From Marisa cornuarietis (taxonomy: Eukaryota > Mollusca > Gastropoda > Architaenioglossa > Ampullariidae), in NCBI GenBank assembly GCA_004794655.1, contig SMMW01000001.1, positions 4,089,001 through 4,153,000 of the forward strand: 64,000 nt of DNA. The letters run 5' to 3'. The notes beneath the pieces were generated by a model. The model had not been told where the DNA came from. It ran no database searches and saw nothing but the letters and a program-made list of their open reading frames with translations. Positions within the stretch are counted from its first letter, which is position 1; every line of letters begins with the position of its first letter. A program made the position numbers and the translations under genes. Of the stretch, positions 35,601-48,483 are shown piece by piece.

Positions 35601-36396
35601 CCAGGCAGACAAAAATGAATTTTTGGTGAGGGGGGTATAAAAGGTCAGACGAAGTGAGAGAGCTTTTCATCGTGATGAACAGCTGTGTACAGAAGATGAG
35701 GATGGGTGAATAGCGAAGTCTGTAGTCATTGCGAGTGAGGCCACGAACCATTCGAGCGAGAAAGATAAAGGGTTATTCTAATGAACAGCTTTCTGTAGAA
35801 GTTTGCTTGGCTACGACATGTCGAACTTTGTCACCTGTCTGCTAGGAGAAGGAGAAACCAGTATCCCATCAGTCACTTACCCATTCGGTTTGATTCTCAT
35901 TTATTTATTAGAGATGCTGTTATCTTATAACTTCAGGCGTCCCCAAGATAATCACTACCGCTTAATTTCTGTTTAATATTTAAGTGTATTTTCATAACAA
36001 ATTCTTTGATCAACTGCATTATCGTCTTGTCGTTAGCATCTTCTCTATCACCGTCAGTCACACCACCAAAGATCTCTCGAGAATTTTTCGACTTTTGTTT
36101 TAATGACATGTTAACCACTTTTGGTTCAGAGCTAAATATGTTAATCAAGAGTCACATCACACGGGTAAAGTGTACCGGCGACCAGACGGAGTCATAAGCT
36201 AAACTTGTTTGACTAGTGAAGTCTGGCAATGAGTCAGCGACTGTCGAATAGCTTAAAAGCTACATTTATTTATCCGGACTGCACTGTCGTTGGTTGAGCC
36301 AGCAAAGAGTAGATGCCGAGAAAATTTTTTGTTAAGTATAGAAACTACTGCAAACGCTCGCCTAATTAGATTTTTCACCTGCGTTTTTGTTGGTCG
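32609..36396. other. Non-coding DNA without recognised genes
   Basis: Short GA arrays lie at 32728-32747 and 35337-35363. A weak direct repeat (ATCTAATACAGT at about 33412 and 33465) is present. Open frames of 60-95 residues lack support. Confidence 0.5.
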
Positions 36397-36750
36397 CAAC
36401 GCCGTAAGCATCCACCAGTTCCTGGTCGAGAAGAACATCGCCGTACTGGAAGTCCTTATTCACCTGATCTTGCTCCATGTGACTTTTTTCTTTCCCCAAA
36501 CTCAAGGAGATCATCAAGGGAACCCGTTTTGAAGACGTGGAGCCCATCAAGAGGGCCGTAACGACGGAGCTGAAGGGCATCCCAGAAAAATCCTTCCAGT
36601 AGTGCACAAAATCATGGCAGAGAAGGATGGAAAAATGCATTAGACTCGAGGGGGATTACTTTGAAGGGGAAACCTTGTAGATTGTTGTATGGAGTTTAAA
36701 TAAATTGTTTGTGACATCAATCCCGTTACTTTTCAGGCAGACCTCGCGTT
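36397..36750 (+). pseudogene. Decayed mariner transposase, C-terminal end and 3' terminus
   Basis: Across frameshifts the translation reads HQFLVEKNIAVL, then YSPDLAPCDFFL (the DD34D block containing the third catalytic Asp), PKLKEIIKGTRFEDVEPIKR, ELKGIP, a stop, then SWQRRMEKCI and EGDYFEG. This order is that of mariner-family transposase C-termini. Downstream, CCCGTTACTTTTCAGGCAGA followed by CCTCG at about 36722-36748 resembles a mariner terminal inverted repeat. I found no 5' terminus, so the copy is truncated, and the frame breaks make it dead. Confidence 0.88.
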
Positions 36751-39700
36751 TTGAAAAGACGCACTGCTTTCAATGCCGCTCTCTATCGAACAAGCATGGA
36801 TAAACATTTGACCAGGTTTTCACACAAAGAGTGTATATATTTATATATATGCCAAAGTTGATCAACCTTTGTCCATACATATTGTATTAAGAAGAAACTT
36901 TAGAGACTCTTACATGGTCGACTAAGTCGAGTACGCGTTTAGAATACAAGAAAAATCGGCCAATCAGCTAAGAGCATCCCGGCCGTCGTGGTTAGTAACA
37001 ATTCACAGGACAAATACTTAATTACCTTTGAAGTTGCTACTATCCCACTTCGAGGGGTTGACAAATTCAACTTTTCTGCGTGGTTGAAACAATACAAAAT
37101 GTCTAATGAATGTACACACAGGCAGTACAAGGGGATTTAGGATTCACTTTCGTGACTGACATATAGAAGAAGATCTTTATCTAGATAAAGGCCAGTGCTG
37201 TCATAGGAACTCTTTATGAGTAGTAGAGAACGACACTAAAAAGATGTTTATGTTTTCTAAACTAAGAAAACTCAGTCACATTCACCAATGGCCTTGAGAA
37301 TAGTTTGTTGAGGGAATGCTTTTCGTGACGGAAGTATTGAACATTATATCCAATAGAATATTTGTAAGCGAACAAAGCAAAGATTAGAAATAGGGACTTT
37401 GTACTGTTTGCTGCTGTTGTTGTTAATGATAATGAGGAGGAGGATTACTCTTTGCAACGAGATCAATACGTTTGAACAATACGGAAAAACAAATACAGTA
37501 TAGCAGTTTGCAAACACAATGGACAGACGAAGCAGGGAAAAAGAACACGAGAAAACTAAAGGTATTAACAAATTTCTTTAGGTCAGTTTTCAAGGCTTTG
37601 AAGGTAGTCAATGTACGAAGCAATAGATACAAGGCCTTTCTGACTATGGTGCCAGTGAAGGAAAACGAAATGCTCCCAGATTTGTCTCGTCTGATGCAAA
37701 GGACATAAAGAAGCAGATGGGAGGGAGCGAGCGACGCTGGTAGGGCGACAACATCTCAGGCATCCTCCAAGACCAGCTCGAACTAGCAAAACCAGTGCAG
37801 CTCAGGGAGGCTTGGTGCACATCCACATCAGTACGTTGATACTCGTCCGTCAGAACTGAAATCGAGCGAGCTATCATCAAGCAGCAGTAAAACAATAAAA
37901 GCCCAGACACGGCTCGAAAAAAATTACGTTTTACATGATTTCGCTAAATTTTTTACCTCATTTTTTTTGCCATTGAATGAAACTTCTAAACATGCTTTTG
38001 TTGCACATGTCACGTTATCAGTTGCCATGGAAATGATCCACATTGGCGCCAAAACAAACACTTTAAAAGAGAGTAGATTCAAAATTCTTTTTGAAATGAT
38101 TCACTGGAGGAAACGTCTACAATTTAAAAAGGGGAAATTAGTAGAATCAACTTAGTTATTTTTTATATTTTTTTTTATAAAACAGTGTGTTTACATTTAA
38201 GAATATTTGATTTAAAATAGCGTAACTAATAAACTACTAGATGTATTTTGCTTAAAACGCCTACTTTAAAATGTTTAAATACATATAAATAAAGACAACA
38301 AAATTTCAGGTCTGTCTCACATGTCAATATAAAGTTATAAGATCTTGAAGATAGATTGTAACGAAAACAAACAAAAACAAAATTGAGAAAACGAGTAAAG
38401 AAAAAGTAAAAGATTAGTAACACTGTTTAACATTACCCTTTCATGTAACTTAGGTGTTTAATGGAAAATATAACCATATGTTAATGTTTTCCCACATATG
38501 GCTGAAATATAGATAATAAAATTAGTTATTTCACTTTCATAAAAGTTTAATATTGACTAGGCTGAAAAGAAATACACAGTAATTAAAAACGGTGTTTGCA
38601 AACATTGAGCTACACAGTTATAGGTTCAGTTAGTTATCAAGAGGTTAAGTGTCCACTAGCTTCATAGGTTTTGTCATCTCTGGTCTCTTGGTATCTAACA
38701 TTTAGAAATGCTGCCTTGCATAATCCTTCCAATTTTTGTGAGCATCGACTGAAGTAGCAGCTTTAGTAGGAAACACTCTGTGCTCATCCTTCTTAGCCAG
38801 CAGTTACAGGGTGATGGAATGAACATCAACATATAACTCTTTCATTAAGGAAACTAGTTCAAAAGCTCATTCATTAAAGATACAAACTGCACACGGAACT
38901 GAACCCCCAGGAAAGAAGTCTTGGGGGAGGGGAGCATGACCTATTCATAGAATCTAGACATACATCATTGATTGCAGCAGAATTTTGAGCAGCTGCTCTT
39001 ATTCTATTCTTCTGCATAAAAGGATTCTTTTATAAATTACTTCTGTAGTCACATAAATCAAAGAAGGATGTTTTTTGTGGCTTGGTGGCTCATATTTTCT
39101 CGGAAAAGCACCAGCTATCTGGTCTTTTGGGAGCTGACAATGTTGTGGTCTCTAGACACTGATTGCTATAAAAGTAACTAGATAGCATTCTTTATTTTAT
39201 TTTAAAGAAATATTATATAAATTTATCAGTTTGCAAAAAAATTCTGTTTGTTACATTTGACTTAAGTATGACAACCCAACCCACACACACCCTAACCCAA
39301 ACGTCGCCCATCAAAGAATCAGCGCAAAGGCTGTTTCTTTCTTTTAACCTGTGACCCAAACAGGCTCAGGTTACCAACAGAAGGTCAGCTTGTGAATCTG
39401 TATATAGTCTTTACAAGATCACTTCTTTAAAGTGTTGTTCTCTGCGTGTGATGATGTTCTGTTCTTTTAGCATATCTTTCCGTCAAACTGGTTTTTGGCA
39501 TCTGAAACTGAGATAGGTCATTCTTCCATATGATCGGTTTTTATGTTTCAAATGTCAAATAACTAGCAGCAGACTGCAAACTTTGCCCGATTTAGAAGTT
39601 TGTGATTGGGTGCCAATAGTGTTTTTTTTCTTTGTGTTATCTGGATAATTCCGTAAGCCACTATGATTATCGATTTTTGTCTTGGTTCATCTTCTTCTTC

Positions 39701-40346
39701 CATCTCCCATCTACTCAATTGTTTTCAGTAAGTTTCATGAGAACTTGTTTTGTAGGTGACAATGTTAACAGACTAGCTATAGTGTGGGAGTTTAGGGAAT
39801 TAAACAATAATGAATTAACTTATCTGTGCACCGACCCCAAGCACCTGCCCGTGTAAGGAGCGGGCAAAGTGAACGTTCATGACTACCAGAGGTCTGTGAC
39901 ATCAGTTCAGGTATTCTGTGGTTACGGTAGTTCTTCATCGACATGGCGGTATTGTCAGGAACTTTGTTTTTGCGTCAGTCGTAGCAGCTTGTCAAGCTTT
40001 GTCCTCGACAGACCCAGCACGTGGGCGTACGTGGGCACATGCTCTTAGTACGCGGAGGACGAAGCACTTTTGTCAAATGCGAGCGCAGAAGGGTGGGTGT
40101 CGTGCAATGTCCAATGGCAAGTGTACATCCCATGTCTCATTGGACGCAGTCATGACGGAATAACCCACCTCCCCCACAATGTCTCAATGGTACGACAGCT
40201 GACCATCCTATAGGTCGTTGGGGGGGGGGAGAGAGGCGAGGGGTAAGTTCTAGCGATACAGCCCACGGGCAGCGGCAGCAGCACTTACCTAGGCAGCGCA
40301 ATTGAAGGTGCGCGCGCATGTAGGCATCATTACTAAAGGCTACATC
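36751..40346. other. Non-coding DNA without recognised genes
   Basis: AT-rich, especially 37910-38700. A CACCGACCCCAAGCACCTGC stretch near 39829 and generally GC-richer sequence from 39830 mark the approach to the putative 5' exon at 40347. Confidence 0.45.
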
Positions 40347-40578
40347 AGTTCTTCGGGTCCGCGCAGTTCAGCAAGGACCGTATCGGCGTGTGAGTCGGAG
40401 GGAAAGTGGGGGCCAGCCGAGGACTGCGAGCAGCACACACCTCAGTGCGACAAAAAGACTTGAAGAAGCCGTGGCAGCCGTTAGCGGAATCCACCAGCAG
40501 ACGACGAACGACGTTAACCTCAGCGACACCTGCCAGTCCGGCTTTGATCTCTTTATCTGTGTGCTCGGTGTCTTGAAG
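40347..40578 (+). other. Candidate 5' untranslated exon with promoter
   Basis: About 230 bases, markedly GC-richer than their surroundings, contain no ATG at all and end in a consensus donor (TTGAAG|GTAAGT, donor at 40579). An initiator-like TCAGTT lies at 40345-40350. These are the properties of a non-coding first exon. The next + strand coding exon I can support is at 62008, so this may be the first exon of that peptide gene, with a 21.4 kb intron, or of a gene I failed to see. The linkage is an inference. Confidence 0.35.
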
Positions 40579-41801
40579 GTAAGTGGGCTTTTGATGGGAC
40601 TTACTGAAAACGTCTAGTAAATGCACATTTTCTGATATTGCTTCTCCATGTGGTGGAGTTTTTGTTAAAAATTGTATTATGCATTTTAACGCCAATGAGT
40701 GTCCAAATATTATAAATGAGATTTAAAATAAGGGAAGAAGAAACATTACAGATGAAAAAATAATAAAGAAAAAAGAAGAAAAATATGACACAAATATTAA
40801 AAAAAGAAGTATATGTAAAAAAAGAAATGTAAGTATCATGTTACGAAATTTAAATAGTTAAGAAAAAAAATCTTTATCGTTCAAAGCAATATGCTATTTT
40901 TTATTAACTTAAACAAAAGCACATACTACCATGAAAGAAAATAGCTCTTTTTTGAAAAGTGTTGATACAAGAAAGGATCTTTTAGTACAAAGAGGGCAGG
41001 AGATGGAAATACGAGAGCTACATAGAGGGGAGACTGCAAACATTGTAGAAATAACAAGACCACCGGACATTGAGACAGGAAAAGCCAGTCTTTTGAGCTA
41101 ATAAAACACATTTATTGGAAATAAAATAAGAGGAACACGTTAGATAAAAAAAAGAGAAGCGCCAGTGCTTAATTACTATCGTAAATGGCCATGTTCGAGT
41201 TACAAGTACTTCAGGCCTTTCTTTAGCATCTAGACATAAATAATATGGTGAAATATGCAGAAAAATAATTCAACATAGAATTATTATACAGAGTTTAAAA
41301 AAAAATTTAGTATTGGTTCTCGAGTTAATGTGACACATGTCTCGCCTTCAGCATTTACGAAGCAGCGGATGTTTTTGTTTTGTGGTGGAAATAAATAGCG
41401 CAAGTGGTTATGTCGGGTACACCGGCAGTACATCCAACGAGTATGTGCAAACAAAGATGAATGCTTCGGCGCGTGCAGTAAAGCTTTTCACCGGCTCAGT
41501 AGAGTTTTTCACCAGTGCAGCTGGCAAGACTGCGACATTGTGGGAGACATTTTAACTCTTACATTTCTCTGGAAGCTTCTTTTCATCCGCGACGGTTTGT
41601 CCGCCCGCAGCTTTCGCCAATCTTCCAAAGTTTGCAGAATACTTTGTTGCTGTTAATCTCGCAGGTTCTTCTTGAAACAACGCTTGGCGCCAGCTGTGGA
41701 GTCAGATGAGCAGCATACTCCTCGCTCAGTTAGTGCACCCACGCTCGGTTGCCCACCCTGTTGAGCTCTTTCTTGCATTCTTATTTTGTTTTGCGAGTGA
41801 T

Positions 41802-41803
<2 letters not shown>

Positions 41804-41860
<57 letters not shown>
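41804..41860 (+). repeat. (AC)n microsatellite
   Basis: Uninterrupted AC array, 36 bases before a CTGA array. Confidence 0.97.
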
Positions 41861-41862
<2 letters not shown>

Positions 41863-41896
41863 AAGGCCTTAAGACCCCTAGAAGCTCGAATTCTCT

Positions 41897-41960
41897 CTGA
41901 CTGACTGACTGACTGACTGACTGACTGACTGACTGACTGACTGACTGACTGACTGACTGA
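41897..41960 (+). repeat. (CTGA)n tetranucleotide array
   Basis: Sixteen perfect CTGA units. Confidence 0.97.
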
Positions 41961-44802
41961 AAAGAAAGAGGACAGAAATACAAATAAACTGACCGTAAAT
42001 ATTCATAAAGAACAGTTTAAATAAAATCACCAGAAAATGAAGATCCTTGTTTTAAGTCAAAGAAGCATTTGATCATTCTCATCTGATAAACGCTACACCA
42101 CTTACGATGGAGGTAGTTTCAGTAAGAAGAAAGAAATCTTGGATACAGTAATAAAATATGACATTTACTTCTGTGCTTTGACAAAAGTATAGGTACAGAA
42201 ACACGTTTAATATAAATTGCACTTCCGCACCCTTTCCAAAAAGAAACATCGAGCCATTTCACAATTGGCCCTGTAATGAAAGCTTCCTGGAAATTAAAGA
42301 TCTTTCGGGGAGACTTTGAAGCCTCTTTGATAAACGAGCGAAACATCACAGAGTGCACTGACATCACAGCTCAAACCCCCCAACAGCGCCAGTAAGTTAA
42401 TACGACAGTAATTATGGACCAAACCCTCTTCGCCATATTCGAAACGATATCATTTATGATCTAATGGAAACATTCTCTGATGTATTAGCTGCGGATAAAA
42501 ATATTAATAATTTCCTGTTTTTCATCTTCGCTGGACGCAGCTCTTCTGAGCGCACAGCTGAGTTGTCTCCGTTTTCATAATTAGCAGGTACTCAGGAATG
42601 GTTAATTACAATTAACAATTTCTTCTTTATGTAAGGTACTTTTTCGGTGGTGGTAGTGGCGGTAGAGCTAAGTCTACGCCTGGAAGTTATAACTCAACCC
42701 TTGGTTTGTTGGTTCTAACATCGTCTAGCATATTCTGTACTGATAAATTGGGGATGTGCATGTTATTTTTTGTCTTTCAATCCTGAACACTGACATCTCC
42801 ACTTCAGTTCACGTAGCCCTGTCAAGTTTACCTTCTTTAGTGATTGATTCAATGCTGACCAGAACCATATTAAAATACTTGTGTTCAAAATTCTGGTTTT
42901 CTTACTACGTGATGTGAACAAGACCAAGGTCTGGCAAGTCAAGAAGGAATAACATCATAGCTTTGTCACGACTCGTCTATTCAAATATATTTTCTAACTC
43001 ACGCTGATATAGTGGGATAAAATCTTAAACTTTCTTGTCAGTGTGGTATTAGTACTTTGTATTTTTCCCCAGTCGTTCTTCACTCCCCGCTCCTCTTTTT
43101 CTATTTTGTCTTTCTTTTTGCAAAATTCAACTTTTTCTTCATGTATGTCATGTTTTATTCCATAAGCCGTGAGAGCAGCCGGGAGGTCGTAGATGTAGCA
43201 GGCCCGCTGGCTTAGAATCCCAAAGATCTTTATCGGGTAGCCGGTGATTAGCATTCTGGAATGTAAGGATTTGGTGAGTAAAAAATGAAACGACCCCAAA
43301 AGGATGATAACAACGACAATGATGAAAACAGAGAGGCGAAAAAGAGAAGAATGAATAATGGAGAAAGAAAAAAGGAAAGAAGAATGAAAAGGGTGAGGAT
43401 GTTTGTGTCATTCAATTTAGGTATTTAAAAATATATTTTGCAACAATTGGAAAACGATGGGGATTTTTTTCTAATATTTTATGTATTGCTTTGTAGTTTT
43501 CTAGTGGTAGTGTTACATTTCAAAACTTATTCCAACTTAAGAAATAATTTCAAGAAAAAGATTTGTTTATTATGTATCTGTACCGGAGCTCTACAAACCC
43601 CGTAAGGTTTTTGAATATACAGATAGGTACCTGCTGCTCAGAGTTTTCATACAGCTAAGGTAGACGTCGGTTATTATCGATGCAATACGAACCTCTGGGT
43701 GCAATCGCTGGTTGTTTAGGATTTGGGGGTAAAATAGCGGGAAATTTAGTTTGTACTCCGGCATGCTTCTCTTACCTCAGTGATCAACAGATAACATGGC
43801 ACATAAAAATCTTCCGTCAATCCCGTTAAGATCTCGAGAAAAAAACTGATGAAGAAATTTTGCAAGAAAAGGCCGGTCTTGGAAGCAGATTTGTAGTTGA
43901 TGATACAATGGTGCTATTAAATACTTGTTAAGCGCAGTTCTGTAAATACTTGTTAAGAGGTGCTGTAGACGAAAAACACAATGTGGTGACATCGACGGAA
44001 GCCACAAGCAGGGCCGGAACAAGGCTGTGTTGCACCCTAAGCGAAAGACAAATACTGTCCACCCCTCTCCCCCCAAAAGTAAAACATCTATCAACAAAAA
44101 TATAGGAATAATTATACGTTTAAGCATAACGCTATTTTCTTAACTGAAAATTTAAACAATAAACCTAGGCTTGCATATTAAATATAATATTGTCGTGGTC
44201 TATCTCAAGGCTCAGCAGCTTTGCATTCGAGAGCACCATGCAGTCAAAATATGTACCAGTCATTCCACAAATCAATTGACAAAGCCAATAGATCCGTAAA
44301 GAACTATTTTCGGTGACAAGTTAACAGAATAGCCGAGCTAAATGTGCATCACGGGTGACATTCTTTCCTTCCACACGATAGCAGTGACAAGCTTATTCAC
44401 ATACACACTACACCAAGCATCACTGTGAGGAGATAAAGATGATAGGACTGTAACGGATCCGTTTACCCCAAAAATGTTTTGTTAAGCTTTACAACACCAC
44501 TAACTCAACCACATGCAGCCACGCAGGCGAGAAAGGCACTAGAAAAAATAAGGAAATAATATTAAGGTAAAGAGACAAATCGCGTTAGTAAAAAAAATAT
44601 ACAGCTATATGACAGTGTATAAAAATCATGCAAACGTATCTTCACAGACTTTCAAGAAGTCGTGGTTGTAGGGCAAATACAAACTAAAATCCAAGAACGG
44701 CTTTAATGTCCTCACAAGATGTCAGCACCCGCTCAGAAAAGTGAGGTTTTTACAATGTCCTGTGGGTTTTCAGTTAAAACTAACTTTACCATGCCCTTCC
44801 CT

Positions 44803-45205
44803 GTCCAGTCCTGGTAATCTGATCTGACTGTCTTTTTAAGTGGGATAGATTTATCTTTACACTTCTTCACTAAGCTACTCCTCTTCGGTCCTTTCAAACC
44901 TTTTCTCCTTTCTTTCTCATCCTTACCGACAACTATCAAGTATCACCGTGCCAACTACGCATTTTCTGCGTTAAAGTAGAAAACTGGTGTTCTACACCTT
45001 CTGTGTCCAGTCCTGCTAATTTGATGTTACTGGTCATTAACTGTGATAGATTTATCGATACCCTTTCCCACTAAGCTATGTGCTGACACCTCAACTAGTA
45101 CTTTTAACCTTTCTCTCTTCTCTTTCTAATCTTACAGAAGAACCATCAAGTAAAGCCGACCACGGGTTCGCTGCTTTAAAGCAGTAAAAAAGGAGTTTTC
45201 AACAA
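44803..45205 (+). repeat. Two-copy tandem duplication, 202-base period
   Basis: GTCCAGTCCTG at 44803 and 45005 open two diverged units. Both contain in order GATAGATTTATC, CACTAAGCTA, a CTTTC/CTTTCTCTTCT pyrimidine tract, CATCAAGTA or TATCAAGTA, and a TTTAAAG/TTAAAG end. The first unit is open on the - strand (SLVKKCKDKSI); the second has stops, so coding origin is unproven. Confidence 0.8.
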
Positions 45206-47804
45206 AAACTCATTACAAACAGAAGTGTTAGAACCTAGAAGTATCACAGATTGGTTTATTAAAATGAAACCTTCTCCGAGTATTTGCTCACCGTCTTTGG
45301 TTAATGAGAGTAACTTTTTCTCAAGAAAAAGTACGTCTGTTTTCTTTTCAATTGCAGGCGGGCATCATGCACATACGGGTACTTGCACGCAAACCAGATC
45401 AGACCTAGACTTATCTCACACTGATGCTGACAAGAAATGTGCAGCACCTTACTCTGGACTTGTTTTGCTGTTTGGTCTAAAACTCAAACTATCACAACTT
45501 CTAGCATCTAGAGTTCTAGACCATCCTAATCGCAGTGCCGAGTTTTCTATCGCCCCACATCCCGCATGTTCCCACCCCGAGAGTTCTGCTTGACAGGTGG
45601 GCGTGGCGGTTCAATGAACATCTTGGAGACGCTAACAATACAAAGTGTTGTAAAGTTGTAAGTCACGGGTGTCCAGGTGCTGCTTTAAAACATTTCAGTA
45701 GACAGCACCTCGCGGTGGCCGGCCTGATGCACACGAGATAGAGTTTGTTGAAAACTAGAGATGTATTTTAGTCTTAATACGCATAAATTCCTAATAGCCA
45801 ATTTCAAAGATTCTATTAAAAGGGCATAGTAACAAGCTTTCAAACTGTATACAAATAGATGCTCTCTTAGATAATAAAAATAAATAAAAATAGAGAAACC
45901 TTACAATTTGACAAATAAATTAAGCGTAATACACCCACTGAACCGAGAATGAATATAAATTTAATAATTAGATAAGAAAGTTAAATATTCACGGCCATGA
46001 GTCCCAACAGTAAATACAAAACCATTGGGCCCCAAATCTCCAACCCCATTAGTGTCACGGCTGCACGTACCCCCAAAGAGAGACCGCGACAGTGAATGGA
46101 ATAAAATAATGTGGAATTTGACAAGAAAAATAGATATATTCTTTAACTTAAACTGACTCTACCTTGATATTTGTTTCTTAAAGGATTTAATCTCTTAGTA
46201 GTGAGAACGTTATCGTGACATTAGCTATGTTCCTTCGGGTTCAAAGTTCTTAAGTGGAAGAAATATTGAGCATAAAACAGTTATCATAACCCAAAAGAAA
46301 CATGGGTAGCAAAATTAAGTCAGTGTTGTTGTCCCTGAACTCAGCTGCAGTTTTTCCTGTGCTTAGTGCAGAACTTCTCCGACTCTGGAAAGAAGAGAGA
46401 AAGGTGAGGCTGCCATGTGGTCCCATTCATCCTAGGATCTGCTCTGACCAGCTTCCTCCCCATTCACCAACTCCGCCCTCCCCCCGAACTCCTCGCCCTC
46501 CACTTCCCCACTGGCTACCTGGTCACTTCATACACACCCTTGGATGATATGACTTTCCTGTAGTATGACATGACATGACATGACATCTTTAATGCCAATG
46601 ACTCATGCTCATTATGACATGGGGGAGATACTAGCATATTTACAATACAAAACAGCATGTTCAAAAACAATCTATAGGCAAATGTACATTTTCGTTTAAT
46701 TTCAACCCAAGTATATGGTCATCAGGCAAATTCTCTTTACATCTTTCATGTAGTACATGTAATTAGAAACTCGCGTGGTGAAGTCAAACTACAAGCAGAG
46801 GAAAGGTGCCCTGCAAATGTCATTCTATGAAAAGACTATTTTTCCCTAACATCATTCATCCCAGACCAGTTTTGCGTTCCTCTCCGTGACTACGCCCTAG
46901 GCGACTGCCTAGTTCGCCTAATAGTAGAACCTGTCCTGGTCACAAGAGTCTCGTGTTCATTCAACGTCTGTCGCACGGGCCACACAGTTGAGGGAATATC
47001 ATAAGTCATGTGATGTTCTAGATTTTATTGACTTGTTTCCCTTCTTCGAACACTCGTGTAGTTGGATGTTTTATCCTGTTGGGGGACTTTGCATTTTCAA
47101 AATACAAGAATGATTTCTTGACATATCTTGTATGAGTAGACGTGGAAAACCACACCGATAGATTAAAGGAATTCATGAGACCTCGATAAGGTCTTTCAAC
47201 GCGCTTTGTTAGAAGGTATGTCATCACATAAATATATTCATGCTAAATCTGCGTCATTTTCTTTTACTTGGGACAACCTTTAAATTCGTCTTACTGGTCT
47301 ACATTAGTAATGAGACAACGTGGGGTGGGGGAACAAAGAGCGCCAGTTGACTTTGCTCAGTATGATTGAAGACCCTTCCAGATGAGTCGGCTTGAAGACA
47401 GTGGGCGGACTACTTTCTCTAAGCACAGCTCACAAGTATGGCGACACGTTCAAAGCTGGCTTGTCTGATGGAGATGTATGGTTCTAGCCACAGGAGGCAA
47501 ACCTGGAATGGTGTGTCACCCTTGGGAACAGACATTTGCAAGGCACTAGAAGATCAGGAAGCAGTGTGGCAAGAGTAGCTCCTACCTCATAGCAAGAGTC
47601 AGGGCAAGTGAGTTACACCCCAGGGGAATGGCGCGTCCCACGCCGGCCGCTAACAGCTATGGAGATACCGCAAGTTTTGTCAAGATCTGATATTAGCAAG
47701 GCTGCTTGAAGCCGATGATACATAATAGCTATAAATCAATGTTCAGACAGAGCGAGTGGGAGACAAAGGCTGGAGGACATCTCCAAAAAAAGGGAGAAGG
47801 ATAA

Positions 47805-47806
<2 letters not shown>
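45206..47806. other. Non-coding DNA without recognised genes
   Basis: A 122-residue + strand frame (45225-45593) lacks splice sites and likeness to known proteins. An ACATG pentamer run lies at 46565-46585. Confidence 0.45.

Positions 47807-47870
<64 letters not shown>
47807..47870 (+). repeat. (GT)n microsatellite
   Basis: Thirty-two perfect GT units. Confidence 0.97.
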
Positions 47871-47872
<2 letters not shown>

Positions 47873-48217
47873 TTTGGTGGGTGGCTGGCTGGATGGTGGA
47901 AATACGAAGGAAAGGGGAGAAACCTAGATCATTTGCAAACTCATGTCTATCGTGCATGCGGGTGCAAAAAGAAGCCGGATGATCTGATCGCCCAGCTGGA
48001 CAATGTCCCTGACGATGCCAGCAGAAAGCTGCAAAGACTAGCGTCTGCTGAGCTCGGCGATCATCACGTGCGCGCGGGCGGGTCGTTGTCCATCGCGCCA
48101 TTGATGGAATAGCCGGTAGACGGCGTTGCTGGTCCTTCCTTTTTCATTTTGTCACGTCACGGTGGTCAAACCACTGTAACTGTTATCCGGCTCCTAAAGA
48201 CGTCTAACGGGAAGAGT

Positions 48218-48218
<1 letters not shown>

Positions 48219-48300
<82 letters not shown>
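48219..48300 (+). repeat. Compound (GTGC)n (GT)n (GA)n microsatellite
   Basis: Three successive arrays: GTGC units to about 48250, GT to 48276, GA to 48300. Confidence 0.95.
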
Positions 48301-48430
48301 CCTTGCACGTTCTCCGAGCGCAAACAAGCCGTGCAATCGGTCTCTGCCTGTACGTGTCCCGCCAGTATTTTCATGTTGTATTGTACCGCGATGATCTTTA
48401 CGAAGAAAAAGAGATAAGTTATGGGCAAGA

Positions 48431-48483
48431 GCTCCTCCTCCTCCTCATCATCATCATCGTCGTCGTCGTCGTCGTCGTCATCG
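48431..48483 (+). repeat. Trinucleotide array (CTC, ATC, GTC)
   Basis: CTC units pass to ATC and then GTC units, read as poly-serine in one frame. No gene context supports translation. Confidence 0.9.

Larger units (their letters stand above)
40579..44802. other. Non-coding DNA, possibly intronic
   Basis: AT-rich, with A-rich stretches at 40740-40870. No exon was recognised. It contains the AC and CTGA arrays listed separately. Confidence 0.45.

Noticed and set aside
43997..44070. Possible transposon end (CAGGGCCGGAACAAGG)
   Set aside because: Only one end is visible, and no inverted partner or second copy was found in the window.
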